Shown here in pieces: positions 19,683-27,791 of a stretch of 28,300 bases of DNA (positions are counted from its first letter, which is position 1; each line of letters starts with the position of its first letter). Made by a program: the position numbers and the translations under genes. The notes under the pieces were generated by a model. That model was given only the letters and a program-made list of their open reading frames with translations. It did not search any database and was not told where the DNA came from. Location: positions 1 through 28,300 of IMG/VR virus record IMGVR_UViG_3300031753_000034. One strand, 5' to 3'. The stretch comes from a virus.

Positions 19683-19918
19683 AAAAAATTTACGTCACGC
19701 ACGGGGAGCTTGCAGCGCTGCAGGAATTAAACGGAGCATGGGATGGTATTTCTACCGTCGAAGGATTACACCGCTACTTTGCGATCCTCGGCCCTTATCG
19801 CACGCAAACGATAATCGATGCCGCGTGCGCGCACGAGCAGGTCAACGTTTTTGTTTTCCCTTCGCCTTTTGCGCCATGGCCATTGCAGCTTTCGTTTGAA
19901 AAGGAACGAGCGGGTTAG
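19679..19918 (+). CDS. Small hypothetical protein
   Basis: 79 residues from ATG 19679 on an ATGA overlap; the earlier in-frame start at 19643 would overlap the previous gene further. 'KKIYVTHGELAALQELNGAW' and 'LGPYRTQTIIDAACAHEQVN' suggest a small alpha/beta fold. No known domain. It lies between terminase and the gpW-like connector. Confidence 0.5.
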   Translation: MKKIYVTHGELAALQELNGAWDGISTVEGLHRYFAILGPYRTQTIIDAACAHEQVNVFVFPSPFAPWPLQLSFEKERAG

Positions 19919-20004
19919 CGATCGCTCGCGCCCGCCCGCCCTCGTTGGAACACAACGTCGATGGCTAAGTCAAACGTAGCACCTTTGACATAGCGAAGGG
20001 GAAC

Positions 20005-20283
20005 GTGATCCCCGAAGGCTTTGTTGCGGCGCTAATTCTATATGCCGACGCCGGCCAGGCCGGCGCGGATGAGATTAGGGCGCAATTCAGCGCGCTCTAT
20101 GACTTGATGAAGGCCGGCAACGGCAAAACGCTTGTCAGCTCGGCGATCAACGGAAAGAACTTCGGCTTCTCGGTTTCGATGTCGGTGGAAGAAGCTTTTT
20201 CCTCTTACGCCGCGGCCTTAAAGGAAATTGACGGGACGATCGTGCCCATCACTTACGGCGGGTTTTACGGACTCACCAGATGA
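20005..20283 (+). CDS. gpW-like head-tail joining protein
   Basis: 92 residues from GTG 20005, with GAAGGGGAA upstream. The core 'FSALYDLMKAGNGKTLVSSA', 'GKNFGFSVSMSVEEAFSSYA' has the helix, beta hairpin, helix order and Leu/Asp pattern of lambda gpW, with an extra N-terminal helix. It sits exactly between terminase and portal, where lambda has W. gpW binds the portal after packaging and makes the tail attachment site. Similarity is weak, so the call rests on order and size. Confidence 0.55.
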   Translation: MIPEGFVAALILYADAGQAGADEIRAQFSALYDLMKAGNGKTLVSSAINGKNFGFSVSMSVEEAFSSYAAALKEIDGTIVPITYGGFYGLTR

Positions 20284-21884
20284 GCAGCACGATCTCGGGT
20301 CCAAGCGCCAGCGGCGAATCCATTTGGGGCTATGATGGCGCGCAAATTAGCAGCGCGCGCACGGCGTTTTTCTTTTTCCCATGGAATAGCCGGCGCGAGT
20401 TTGCCGCTTACACTCGCAAAGAACTGGTCCGCAAAGTCCGCGCCCTGGACGCCAACCTTTCTTTGTTCGGCCGCATTGCCCGCAAAATTTCCGAGCACTC
20501 AGTTGGCAAAGGAATTTTTCCGAGGCCGATCACCAAGGACAAGGACTGGAATGACGCAAACCGGAAACGGTTCATGGACAAGGTGTCCAAGCCTGCCAAT
20601 TACTCGATCGATCGGTCCCGCGATTTGTGGGAGGACCAGCGGATCGCGGCCGAAACGCTGGTCAGCGACGGCGAATTTTTCGAAGCGTTTTGTTTCAAGG
20701 ACAAGATCAACCTGGTTCAGCCGCTCGACGTGTTCGAGATCGAGAATCCGAAAGATACTTCGCCTAACGACCGCTGGTTCGACGGGATCCAGACAGACGA
20801 GTTTGAAGCGCCCACTAATTTTGGGGTGCGGACCTTGCCTTTTGCTCTGACCTCGCGCGGATCGGGCGCGACCGGTCCGCAGAGCCAAGCCAAGATCGTG
20901 CCGGCAGAGTCGATGGTTCATATCTTCCGCCGCCGGCGCGCCAAGCAGCCGCGCGGGTTCACCTGGTTCTACTCCGGAATCAATGACGGGATCGATTGCC
21001 TCGATTTGAAGGCACTCGAGAAAGGCACAGCCAAGCTGCACAGCGCGCTGGCCATCTCGGTAAAGAAAAAAAAGGGCGACGCGGCCAGGCAGGGAATTTC
21101 CGGAGACCTGCAAAAAATGTTGATGCCGGATGGCTCGACCAAGGTCGAAGAAAATTTCTGGCGCGGCGCCGCGATCAGTTACTTGGGCGAGGACGAAGGC
21201 ATCGAGCTGCACACGTCGAACCGGGCGAGTCCCGCGTTCATCGCCTGGATGGAATTTCTGTATCGGGAGATCGCGAACTCGACCGACCTGCCGGTGGAAA
21301 CGGTTATCGATTTTTCAAAACTCAACGGATCCAACACGCGCGCGATCCTGGAAGCGGCCCAATGGGTGTTCGATCTTGTCCAAGACACGATCGTGCAGCG
21401 GCAGAGCCAGCCGTTCTATGTCTGGGACACTGCGCTGGCGATGCAGCGGGGCGAGCTCCCGATGTGCAAGGATCCGTTTTGGTGGGCCTGCGCCTGGCGC
21501 GGCCCGGCGAAACTCACGGTCGATATGGGACGCACGGCGCAAGCCGCGGTGCTCCTCATGAAAAATTGCGGCCTCTCCCATGTCCGTTACTACGAGGAGC
21601 GGGCGCTGGATGCCTACGAGGAAGCGGGCGAGGAAATTGAATTTCTCGGATGGCTCAAAAAGGAATGCGCGAAGAACGATCTGGACTTCAATCTGCTGCT
21701 TGAACCTACGCCGGGCGCCGCGCCAAAGGCCGGCAACGATCCGGACCAGGGCGAGATCGAAGGAAAATCTGAGAGCTCGATTATCAATTTGAACGTGGAC
21801 GCAAAAGCGCCAGGAAAACGCTCGTTCCGATTCAACCGGGCCGATGGCTCAGTCATGCGCGGCGAGATCATTGACTCGGAGTAA
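20280..21884 (+). CDS. Phage portal protein (lambda family)
   Basis: 534 residues from ATG 20280 (ATGA overlap). The protein has the lambda gpB pattern: an N-terminal 'YTRKELVRKVRALDANLSLF', a wing region with 'IAAETLVSDGEFFEAF', a 'VHIFRRRRAKQPRGFTWF' clip/stem stretch, and 'SNRASPAFIAWMEFLYREIA' before 'TDLPVETVIDFSKLNGSNTR'. The C-terminus is charged and disordered. The dodecameric portal forms the DNA entry channel. It follows the gpW-like gene and precedes small virion genes and the protease-scaffold, matching lambda order. Length is normal. Confidence 0.92.
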   Translation: MSSTISGPSASGESIWGYDGAQISSARTAFFFFPWNSRREFAAYTRKELVRKVRALDANLSLFGRIARKISEHSVGKGIFPRPITKDKDWNDANRKRFMDKVSKPANYSIDRSRDLWEDQRIAAETLVSDGEFFEAFCFKDKINLVQPLDVFEIENPKDTSPNDRWFDGIQTDEFEAPTNFGVRTLPFALTSRGSGATGPQSQAKIVPAESMVHIFRRRRAKQPRGFTWFYSGINDGIDCLDLKALEKGTAKLHSALAISVKKKKGDAARQGISGDLQKMLMPDGSTKVEENFWRGAAISYLGEDEGIELHTSNRASPAFIAWMEFLYREIANSTDLPVETVIDFSKLNGSNTRAILEAAQWVFDLVQDTIVQRQSQPFYVWDTALAMQRGELPMCKDPFWWACAWRGPAKLTVDMGRTAQAAVLLMKNCGLSHVRYYEERALDAYEEAGEEIEFLGWLKKECAKNDLDFNLLLEPTPGAAPKAGNDPDQGEIEGKSESSIINLNVDAKAPGKRSFRFNRADGSVMRGEIIDSE

Positions 21885-21893
21885 AGCTTTCAA

Positions 21894-22301
21894 ATGGCAT
21901 CAGCTTTTTGTAACGCGGGAAAAAAAGCGCTTTTCGATAACGTCTCGGCCCACACCTGGAAGGCTGCGCTCTATACGTCGGCCGCCAGTCTTGATGCCAC
22001 GACCGCCGCTTACTCCGCCACGAACGAGCTGGCTTCTTCCGGCGGATACACTGCCGGCGGCCTCACGTTAAGCGGCGTAGCGACCGGCTCTGACGCAGGC
22101 GGCGCGTGGATCACTTTTGCCAATGCCACCTGGGCCAGCGCCACTTTCACCGGCGCGCGTTACATGCTCATTTACGATTCGAGCGATGCCAATCGCGCTT
22201 ACGCTGTGATTGATTTCGGCTCCGATAAAGCGGGCCAGGGCGGCAATTTCACTTACGTGATGCCGGCCACTGGCTCGAGCACGGCGATCATTCGGTTGTA
22301 G
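21894..22301 (+). CDS. Virion structural protein, beta-rich
   Basis: 135 residues from ATG 21894. 'AHTWKAALYTSAASLDATTA', 'ELASSGGYTAGGLTLSGVAT' and 'ATWASATFTGARYMLIYDSS' match a widespread type of small phage structural protein with a beta-sandwich-like pattern. No signal peptide. Located between portal and the repeat protein. A head decoration or tail role is possible, but the specific role cannot be told from sequence. Confidence 0.65.
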   Translation: MASAFCNAGKKALFDNVSAHTWKAALYTSAASLDATTAAYSATNELASSGGYTAGGLTLSGVATGSDAGGAWITFANATWASATFTGARYMLIYDSSDANRAYAVIDFGSDKAGQGGNFTYVMPATGSSTAIIRL

Positions 22302-22303
22302 GC

Positions 22304-22531
22304 ATGGCCGGGCAATACGTCGAAGTTCAACCGGACAGCACCGGCAAAAAAATCGAGGCGACCAACACGCCTTCGGACACGGACAGTGTTTTTCGCCAGA
22401 CGGTGCAACTTCCGGAATCGCGCGACCTCCGCATGGCTGACACGGACGCCATGATTTTAGAAGAGCTGCGCGAGATGCGCCGCGTTCTCTGTGAAGCATT
22501 CAAAATCAATTACGAAATAATCTCGGACTGA
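22304..22531 (+). CDS. Small hypothetical virion-region protein
   Basis: 75 residues from ATG 22304, 2 bp after the preceding stop. The N-terminal half is polar ('QYVEVQPDSTGKKIEATNTP') and the C-terminal half is helical ('AMILEELREMRRVLCEAFKI'). No domain recognised. Probably structural or assembly-related by position. Confidence 0.5.
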   Translation: MAGQYVEVQPDSTGKKIEATNTPSDTDSVFRQTVQLPESRDLRMADTDAMILEELREMRRVLCEAFKINYEIISD

Positions 22532-22544
22532 AGGAAAAAAATTT

Positions 22545-23150
22545 ATGCAATCTGAAGCACTCGTCGGTCCGCAAATTTTAGCGGATGGAAATATCGCGCG
22601 GCTGCGCCAAAGCAAAGGAGGCGAGCTCATCGTCAGCGAGCTGCACGGAAAATTTTTCGAGCAGAATTATCGCGGAAATCTATTTCACGCCACCGTTGGC
22701 ACTGCCGGTGTCGCTCTCGCGGTTGCTGGCACGACGGCGGGCATCGCGCTGGCCAACCCGGCCGGTTCAGGCAGACTCGTCAGTCTTGTCCGCGTCACTT
22801 TCGGACTGGTATCCGGCACATTGGTCGTTGGCACCATCATGCACGGCGTAAATACCAATTTAATTGCCGCCCCAGTTACCGGCACGGCGCTGGTTCCAAT
22901 TCCAGGCCGAATTGGCTCAGGCTTTCAGCCCTCCGCTAAAGCATTCGTCACCGCGACGCTTCCAGTCGCGCAAACTCCGCTCCGGCCGTTTGCAAATAAA
23001 GCGGCCACGCCGCCATTTGGTCTCTATTCCGAAGATGTCGACGGACAAATGATTCTCGAACAAGGCGCCACATGGAGCTTGTTCGTCGTCGGAGCCGATA
23101 CCACTCCGCTCGAAATCGTCGGCGTGACCTGGGAAGAAGTGGCGTTCTAA
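22545..23150 (+). CDS. Virion structural protein, beta-rich
   Basis: 201 residues from ATG 22545 with AAGGAAAAA upstream. A glycine/alanine-rich middle ('TVGTAGVALAVAGTTAGIAL') and strands around 'IMHGVNTNLIAAPVTGTALV' and 'QMILEQGATWSLFVVGADTT' are typical of phage head-associated proteins. It is followed by the solenoid-like repeat protein. Likely a virion component; exact role unknown. Confidence 0.6.
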   Translation: MQSEALVGPQILADGNIARLRQSKGGELIVSELHGKFFEQNYRGNLFHATVGTAGVALAVAGTTAGIALANPAGSGRLVSLVRVTFGLVSGTLVVGTIMHGVNTNLIAAPVTGTALVPIPGRIGSGFQPSAKAFVTATLPVAQTPLRPFANKAATPPFGLYSEDVDGQMILEQGATWSLFVVGADTTPLEIVGVTWEEVAF

Positions 23151-23177
23151 AATTTCCGGATCTGGGGCTTCTAGCCA

Positions 23178-24083
23178 ATGCTCACGCTCCTTTTTAATCA
23201 GGGAGCAGATGTTACGGTCTCCGCCGCCGGCGTTGGAGCCAATGCGGCCATCGGCATAGGGCAGATCGACGTTACTTTCGCGCTCACTGGCGTTGCTGAG
23301 AATGCCGCCATCGGCGCGGGGCAGATCGACGTTACTTTCGCGCTCGCTGGTGTTGGCGCCAACGCAGCCATCGGCGCAGGCACGGTCGCCGTTACTTTTG
23401 CTCTGGCCGGCGTTGCGGCGAACGCATCCATCGGCTCCGGCAAGATCGACGTTACTTTCGCTCTCACAGGAATTGCGGCCAATGCGGCGATCGGAACTGG
23501 TTCGTTCGTCATCGATGTATATTTCGCGCTCGCCGGTGTCGGCGCTTCATCCGCGGTCGGGACCGGATCAGTTGCCATCGATTTCGCGGCCGCTGGCGTG
23601 TCCGCGTCCGCGGCAGTCGGCGCCGGATCGTTCGACGTTGCTTTCGCCCTAGTCGGCATAGTGGCCAACGCCGCGATCGGGACGGGCGCACTCCAAGGCG
23701 CCGTCGATGTGGTTCACGGTTGCACGCTGGCGCCCGCTACGGTCGTGCTGGGCGCGGTCCAGTCCCGGCGCAGAAAAGATAGCGGCGTCGCAGCCAATCC
23801 TGGAACCGGGACCGGCCGGATCGTTATCGATGTTGCATTTTCTTCTCCCGGCGTCGCGGCCAATGCGGCGATCGGTCAAGGCCGGGTAATTTGCGATGCC
23901 GTTTTTTCAGCGCGCAGCTGCAGCGCGCGGGCGGCGGCCGGAAACGGCCGGATAATTTGCGATGTCGTCATCCGCCAGCCGAGGATCACAGAAGCAAACC
24001 CGAAAATCGGCCGCGGCACAATTATCTCGATTGTCGATCTTACGGACGACGAAATCTGCGCTCTCCTGGCCATGGCTGCTTGA
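23178..24083 (+). CDS. Repeat protein, beta-solenoid-like virion component
   Basis: 301 residues from ATG 23178. Residues ~18 onward are tandem 20-22 residue repeats with consensus G-V-A-A-N-A-A-I-G-x-G-x-I-D-V-T-F-A-L-A; eight regular units are followed by about four diverged ones ending 'RGTIISIVDLTDDEICALLA'. Gly-Val-Ala-Asn turns and short strands fit a solenoid or collagen-like rod. Similar 'GVSATGAVG' repeats occur in phage structural proteins. No signal peptide. A fibre-like or capsid-surface role is inferred. Exact-length repeats at DNA level could allow copy-number change by recombination. Confidence 0.7.
   Translation: MLTLLFNQGADVTVSAAGVGANAAIGIGQIDVTFALTGVAENAAIGAGQIDVTFALAGVGANAAIGAGTVAVTFALAGVAANASIGSGKIDVTFALTGIAANAAIGTGSFVIDVYFALAGVGASSAVGTGSVAIDFAAAGVSASAAVGAGSFDVAFALVGIVANAAIGTGALQGAVDVVHGCTLAPATVVLGAVQSRRRKDSGVAANPGTGTGRIVIDVAFSSPGVAANAAIGQGRVICDAVFSARSCSARAAAGNGRIICDVVIRQPRITEANPKIGRGTIISIVDLTDDEICALLAMAA
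23229..23714 (+). repeat. Eight ~60-bp tandem repeats
   Basis: Units start at 23229, 23289, 23349, 23409, 23469, 23535, 23595 and 23655. The period is exactly 60 bp except for one 66-bp unit. Units differ mostly at synonymous sites, and several share ATCGACGTTACTTTCGCGCTC exactly, so parts of the array were duplicated recently. The repeats keep the reading frame. Confidence 0.85.
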
Positions 24084-24134
24084 ATTGGGTTTGACTCCTG
24101 CTCCTTGGAAGGGGGGGGCAGCAGAAATTCTTTT

Positions 24135-24470
24135 ATGACAATCGAGGAAGCCACCGAGCAGGATTTGAAGCGGCTTCTCGCGCGCCGTGAAAAAAAAGAG
24201 CTAGCTGACATTCAGCAGAAACTCCCGCTGCAATCGCTCCATGACGCCGAGGAGAGGATGAAAGAAACAACATTCGCCCTGGACCGGGCGCTCACAATTT
24301 TGACCGACACTTATCTGAGTTATGACGAGGATGAGGATGTCGATTTTGAAACCCGCCTTAATCACACCCGCTCGCTGGAAAACATCGAGCACAATTACGA
24401 CGTGTTGGCAAAAATTTGGGAGTGCCAGTGCAAACGCGTGGCCTACGAAATTAAAGATGCCACGAAATAA
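24135..24470 (+). CDS. Small acidic helical protein before the protease-scaffold
   Basis: 111 residues from ATG 24135; an upstream in-frame TTG at 24105 would add a stretch encoded by an 8-G run. Helical with 'QDLKRLLARREKKELADIQQ', 'MKETTFALDRALTILTDTYL' and an acidic loop 'YDEDEDVDFE'. No family recognised. It lies between the repeat protein and the ClpP-like protease gene, where head-assembly factors are common. Confidence 0.55.
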   Translation: MTIEEATEQDLKRLLARREKKELADIQQKLPLQSLHDAEERMKETTFALDRALTILTDTYLSYDEDEDVDFETRLNHTRSLENIEHNYDVLAKIWECQCKRVAYEIKDATK

Positions 24471-24497
24471 ACGCGCATTGACAGGGCGCAAGAGTGC

Positions 24498-25568
24498 GTG
24501 CGCACCTGGTATGAATTCAAAGCCTCCGATGACGGGAAAAAAGAAACGCAGCTCTACCTATACAACGAAATTGGCGGGTTTGGGAAAAACGCCTCCGACT
24601 TCGTTAGAGACCTTCAAACGGTCCCCCAAGATAACCGAGTGGTTCTCCGGATCCACTCGCCCGGCGGCGACGTCTTAGACGGTCACGCCATTTTCAACGC
24701 GCTCCGGGCGCACCCGGGCGGCTTGACCACTCAAATCGATGGCCTGGCTGCTTCCATGGCCAGCGTGGTTGCCCTCGCAGGCGACCCAGTCCGGATGGCC
24801 GGCAACGGGCTCATGATGATTCACAACGTGAGCGCCGGGATGCACGGCGACTCCGAGGACCTGCGGCAAATGGCCGACGTCATGGACAAAATCCAGGAGA
24901 CGATCAAAGCCATCTACTCGGCCAAGACCGGGTTATCAAAGAAAAAAATTCAGGAAATGATGGACGCGGAAACCTGGATGACCGCCAAGGAAGCGGTCGA
25001 TCTCGGATTTGCCGACGAAATCACGGGCGACCTGAAAATGGCCGCCAAGTTTGATCTATCGAAATTCAAAAACCCGCCCGCTTTGTTGACACCGGCCGCG
25101 GCAGCAATGGATCCAAACGAATTGCCGAGCAAAGAGGAAAGCAAAAAGATTTTCCGAAAAGTCGCCGCATTTTTTGTCAGCAACGAGCTCGAAGCTGCGA
25201 ACAAAAGAATTATCGAGCTGGAAGGCGTGATCGCCAAGAACGATGAGGCCACGGAGGAGCTAGTCACTGCGCACACCACCGCGAGCTTCGCCAAAGATGA
25301 AGAGATCAAGACGCTGACCCAAAACGCGACCGATGCCAAAGCGATGGCAGACGCCGCGACAGCAGATTTTGAAAACAAGGTCAGCGCCGAAGTGGTGAAA
25401 CGCTGCGCCGCCATCGGGATCACCGAACCGATCAAGCGCGATCCCGCCGTCAACACCGACGAAGACCTCCAGACCGTGCGTGAGCAAATGCTGGCCTGCG
25501 AGGACCCGAAAGAAAAAGCCGCGCTCGCCCGCAAAGCCCGCGCGCTGCGCTCCAAGGCCCGCGCCTAA
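24498..25568 (+). CDS. Capsid maturation protease (ClpP/S14-like) fused to scaffold
   Basis: 356 residues from GTG 24498. Residues ~1-170 are a phage S14-type serine protease: 'IHSPGGDVLDGHAIFNALRA', a nucleophile in 'DGLAASMASVVALAG' (Ser86), His109 in 'MMIHNVSAG' and the trailing 'DAETWMTAKEAVDLGFADEI' with Asp156 as a third-residue candidate. Residues ~210-356 are a charged coiled-coil scaffold ending in a Lys/Arg-rich tail. In this family the protein scaffolds the procapsid, cleaves itself and is removed before DNA entry. It precedes the capsid gene. A diverged copy of its last ~36 residues follows as a separate small gene. Confidence 0.9.
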   Translation: MRTWYEFKASDDGKKETQLYLYNEIGGFGKNASDFVRDLQTVPQDNRVVLRIHSPGGDVLDGHAIFNALRAHPGGLTTQIDGLAASMASVVALAGDPVRMAGNGLMMIHNVSAGMHGDSEDLRQMADVMDKIQETIKAIYSAKTGLSKKKIQEMMDAETWMTAKEAVDLGFADEITGDLKMAAKFDLSKFKNPPALLTPAAAAMDPNELPSKEESKKIFRKVAAFFVSNELEAANKRIIELEGVIAKNDEATEELVTAHTTASFAKDEEIKTLTQNATDAKAMADAATADFENKVSAEVVKRCAAIGITEPIKRDPAVNTDEDLQTVREQMLACEDPKEKAALARKARALRSKARA

Positions 25569-25583
25569 CAAAAACTTTTCCCC

Positions 25584-25727
25584 ATGAACGTCATCGACAG
25601 CGAAACGCCAGCGAAACAGTTGGAAGCCATCCGCGAAAAAATCGCGAAGTGCACCGACCCGAAAGAAAAAACCGATCTCGGACGCGAAGCCCGCAAGATC
25701 CGCTCAGAGCAAGCGAAGCGGCATTGA
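25584..25727 (+). CDS. Stand-alone scaffold-tail-like peptide
   Basis: 47 residues from ATG 25584, between the scaffold stop and the capsid gene. 'KQLEAIREKIAKCTDPKEKT' and 'DLGREARKIRSEQAKRH' mirror the scaffold C-terminus 'LQTVREQMLACEDPKEKAAL' and 'ARKARALRSKARA'. The shared C-x-D-P-K-E-K core is clear in the sequence. In many phages the extreme C-terminus of the scaffold is the capsid-binding hairpin. A separate copy could bind capsid subunits without the coiled coil. No strong Shine-Dalgarno is seen. Confidence 0.6.
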   Translation: MNVIDSETPAKQLEAIREKIAKCTDPKEKTDLGREARKIRSEQAKRH

Positions 25728-25773
25728 CACTCTCCCCAAAACAAAAACCCAACGAACAAGAAAATAACCGACC

Positions 25774-26718
25774 ATGTCCTTAACACTCTCCGCCACTGAA
25801 ATTCTCGTCGACGTCCTGGACGCCTTCAAAAAGCAGTTCCCGATGCTGACATTTTTCTCGACCGATTTCAGCTCGGCCGCCGCCGTCTTGAACCAACAAG
25901 TGCTAGCCCGCATTGCGCAGTTGCCGACCGTCCAGAGCTACGACGCGGCTGCAGGTTACGATCTCAACTGGGCCGACTCCAAAAGCTTGCTGGTCGATGT
26001 CCCTGTAACTCTCAATCAACATAAGCACGTGCCAGTCAAGATCCTCTACCTGGACCGGATCGCGGCCAAGATCGACCTTTACGACACGTCGATTGCCAAC
26101 ATCGGCTTTGTCCTGGGGAAAAGCGTCATTGATTACGCCCTGGGTCTGTGCACACCGACCAATTTCAGCGGCTCGACCGTCGCGACGATCGCGAACACGA
26201 ACCGCGACACGTTAAGCACGATCACGCTCAACATGAACGCCAACGGCGCGCGCGCCGGCGGCCGTTATGGCATCGTTAGCTCACTCTTCTTTAACTCGCT
26301 CGACAGCGATATCCGTATCGCGAGCGGCGATTACCATGGCCAGATGAAAGACGGTGCGCCTTACGGGCACCTGCACAACATCGCCGGTTTCGAGAACATC
26401 ATCGAATATCCCGACACGCCCTCAGGCAGCAATCAGACAGCTTTCTTTGGCGACAAGCGCGCCGCGGCGGTTGTGACTCGCCTGCCTTCCGACATTCAGA
26501 ACGTGGCCGACATTTTAGGCATCCCCTCGATCGCGGGCTTCGAAGTGGTCGAAGATCAAACCAGTGGCTTAAGTTTGTTAGGCATCAAGTGGATGAAGCA
26601 AGGCACCTTCGACGCAATCGTCACCGCAACCTTGCTTTACGGAGCAGTCGCAGGAAACCAGGGCGGATCCGCCGGCGTCATCACGGACAAGGCAGGCTGG
26701 GTCGTCAAGACCGCGTAA
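25774..26718 (+). CDS. Major capsid protein (HK97-like fold)
   Basis: 314 residues from ATG 25774. Directly downstream of the protease-scaffold. The pattern is that of a HK97-type capsid: an N-terminal arm with 'LDAFKKQFPMLTFF', a beta-rich P-domain/E-loop, and the A-domain 'LPSDIQNVADILGIPSIAGF' with 'KAGWVVKTA' at the end. No signal peptide. It forms the icosahedral shell and is presumably processed by the upstream protease. The fold is inferred from style and position. Confidence 0.88.
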   Translation: MSLTLSATEILVDVLDAFKKQFPMLTFFSTDFSSAAAVLNQQVLARIAQLPTVQSYDAAAGYDLNWADSKSLLVDVPVTLNQHKHVPVKILYLDRIAAKIDLYDTSIANIGFVLGKSVIDYALGLCTPTNFSGSTVATIANTNRDTLSTITLNMNANGARAGGRYGIVSSLFFNSLDSDIRIASGDYHGQMKDGAPYGHLHNIAGFENIIEYPDTPSGSNQTAFFGDKRAAAVVTRLPSDIQNVADILGIPSIAGFEVVEDQTSGLSLLGIKWMKQGTFDAIVTATLLYGAVAGNQGGSAGVITDKAGWVVKTA

Positions 26719-26739
26719 GCCAACTCATCTGGAGAAACG

Positions 26740-27060
26740 ATGTTCGTTATCGGATATAAAACGCCGAACCTAAAGGAGACCGGAACGCTCCTTTACCATG
26801 GCGACGATGCCGATGCCGCGAACAAAGCGCACCTGGACAACGCCGATAAATTCCCGCGCATCGCCAAGTCTCTAGCTGGAATCGAAGCCTTTTTTCTGAC
26901 GGTCCAGCATTTCGATCCGGAGCATCCGGTAGCGAAGGCCGAGACCGAAGCAGCCAAAAAAGCGGAGGCTTCGACGGTCAAGAAAGAGGAAGCGGCCGAG
27001 CAAAAAACTTTATCGCACTTGTCCGAAGAGGAACACAAACCAAAAAAATCTAAGAAATGA
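26740..27060 (+). CDS. Small protein with Lys-rich tail after the capsid gene
   Basis: 106 residues from ATG 26740 with CTGGAGAAACG upstream. The first ~60 residues are compact ('FVIGYKTPNLKETGTLLYHG', 'IEAFFLTVQHFDPEHP'). The rest is a charged Ala/Lys/Glu tail ending 'EEEHKPKKSKK'. The stop overlaps the next start. A head-completion or assembly role is possible by position; no family recognised. Confidence 0.6.
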   Translation: MFVIGYKTPNLKETGTLLYHGDDADAANKAHLDNADKFPRIAKSLAGIEAFFLTVQHFDPEHPVAKAETEAAKKAEASTVKKEEAAEQKTLSHLSEEEHKPKKSKK

Positions 27061-27704
27061 AAACGCGCGCCACAATTTTAATTGCAACGGTCTGCCTGCT
27101 CGCCTTGAGCGCGAGCGCGACCACGATCAACATCAAAGACAACGAGTCCGGCTACATGCTCGGCACGACGGCGCTCCAGGCGCTCGGCGTTCTCGGCGGC
27201 GGTCCTACCGGCGCGCCGGTCACGCAGCAAGCCGCTGGCACCGATCCTTACACCGTCTTGTTGAATTTTGGGTTTGTCGCTTCTGGCGGAATCAATTATT
27301 TCCCGCAGCACGCCACGGTTTCCCTTAGCGCCGCACAGATTAACGGCATGGCCGCAGCGCCTGTCCAGCTCGTAGCCGCTCCCGGCGCGGGCAAGACGCT
27401 CGTTGTGGACAAAGTGGCTATCCGGCTCACGCGTTCAGCTACGGCCTTTGCCTCTGGCGGAGTTGGAATCGTGCAATATGGCCCCACGGTGACTGGCGGC
27501 GGTATTCAAGCGCTCGATTCCACGATCGCCGCAACATTTTTTACTGGAGCAGCCGGCGCGAGCGAGACCGTCCGAAACGGCGCTGTGATGTCGGACACAG
27601 GAACGACGCTGCAAAACCTGGGCCTCTTTATTTCGAACCAAACCGGCGCGTTCACGACCGGCACCGGCACGGCCACGGTCGACGTTTGGTATCGCCTGTT
27701 CTAA
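27057..27704 (+). CDS. Virion-like beta protein with a signal peptide
   Basis: 215 residues from ATG 27057 (ATGA overlap). The N-terminus 'ATILIATVCLLALSASATT' is a clear Sec signal peptide with an ASA cleavage site near residue 21. The later part, 'VSLSAAQINGMAAAPVQLVA', 'APGAGKTLVVDKVAIRLTRS', 'GVGIVQYGPTVTGGG' and 'TGTGTATVDVWYRLF', matches a widespread phage structural-protein pattern. A signal peptide is odd for a protein built into virions in the cytoplasm. It may be exported to the periplasm or surface, or translated from an internal start. Followed by a strong terminator. Confidence 0.7.
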   Translation: MKTRATILIATVCLLALSASATTINIKDNESGYMLGTTALQALGVLGGGPTGAPVTQQAAGTDPYTVLLNFGFVASGGINYFPQHATVSLSAAQINGMAAAPVQLVAAPGAGKTLVVDKVAIRLTRSATAFASGGVGIVQYGPTVTGGGIQALDSTIAATFFTGAAGASETVRNGAVMSDTGTTLQNLGLFISNQTGAFTTGTGTATVDVWYRLF

Positions 27705-27737
27705 AAGAAACTTTTTGTTTAACTGAACCATGAGCCG

Positions 27738-27770
27738 ACCAGCCCCAGTTTTTCGGAACTGGGGCTTGGT
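27738..27770 (+). terminator. Strong Rho-independent terminator
   Basis: Perfect 10-bp stem AGCCCCAGTT (27741-27750) with AACTGGGGCT (27757-27766), loop TTTCGG, extended by ACC/GGT across a one-base bulge, then a TTTTT-containing tail (27770-27774). It ends the head operon after the gene at 27057-27704. Confidence 0.9.
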
Positions 27771-27791
27771 TTTTGTAATACACCTTTCAAA

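Noticed and set aside
19961-19993. 10-codon ORF before the gpW-like gene
   Set aside because: Too short and without any supporting overlap or conserved signal.
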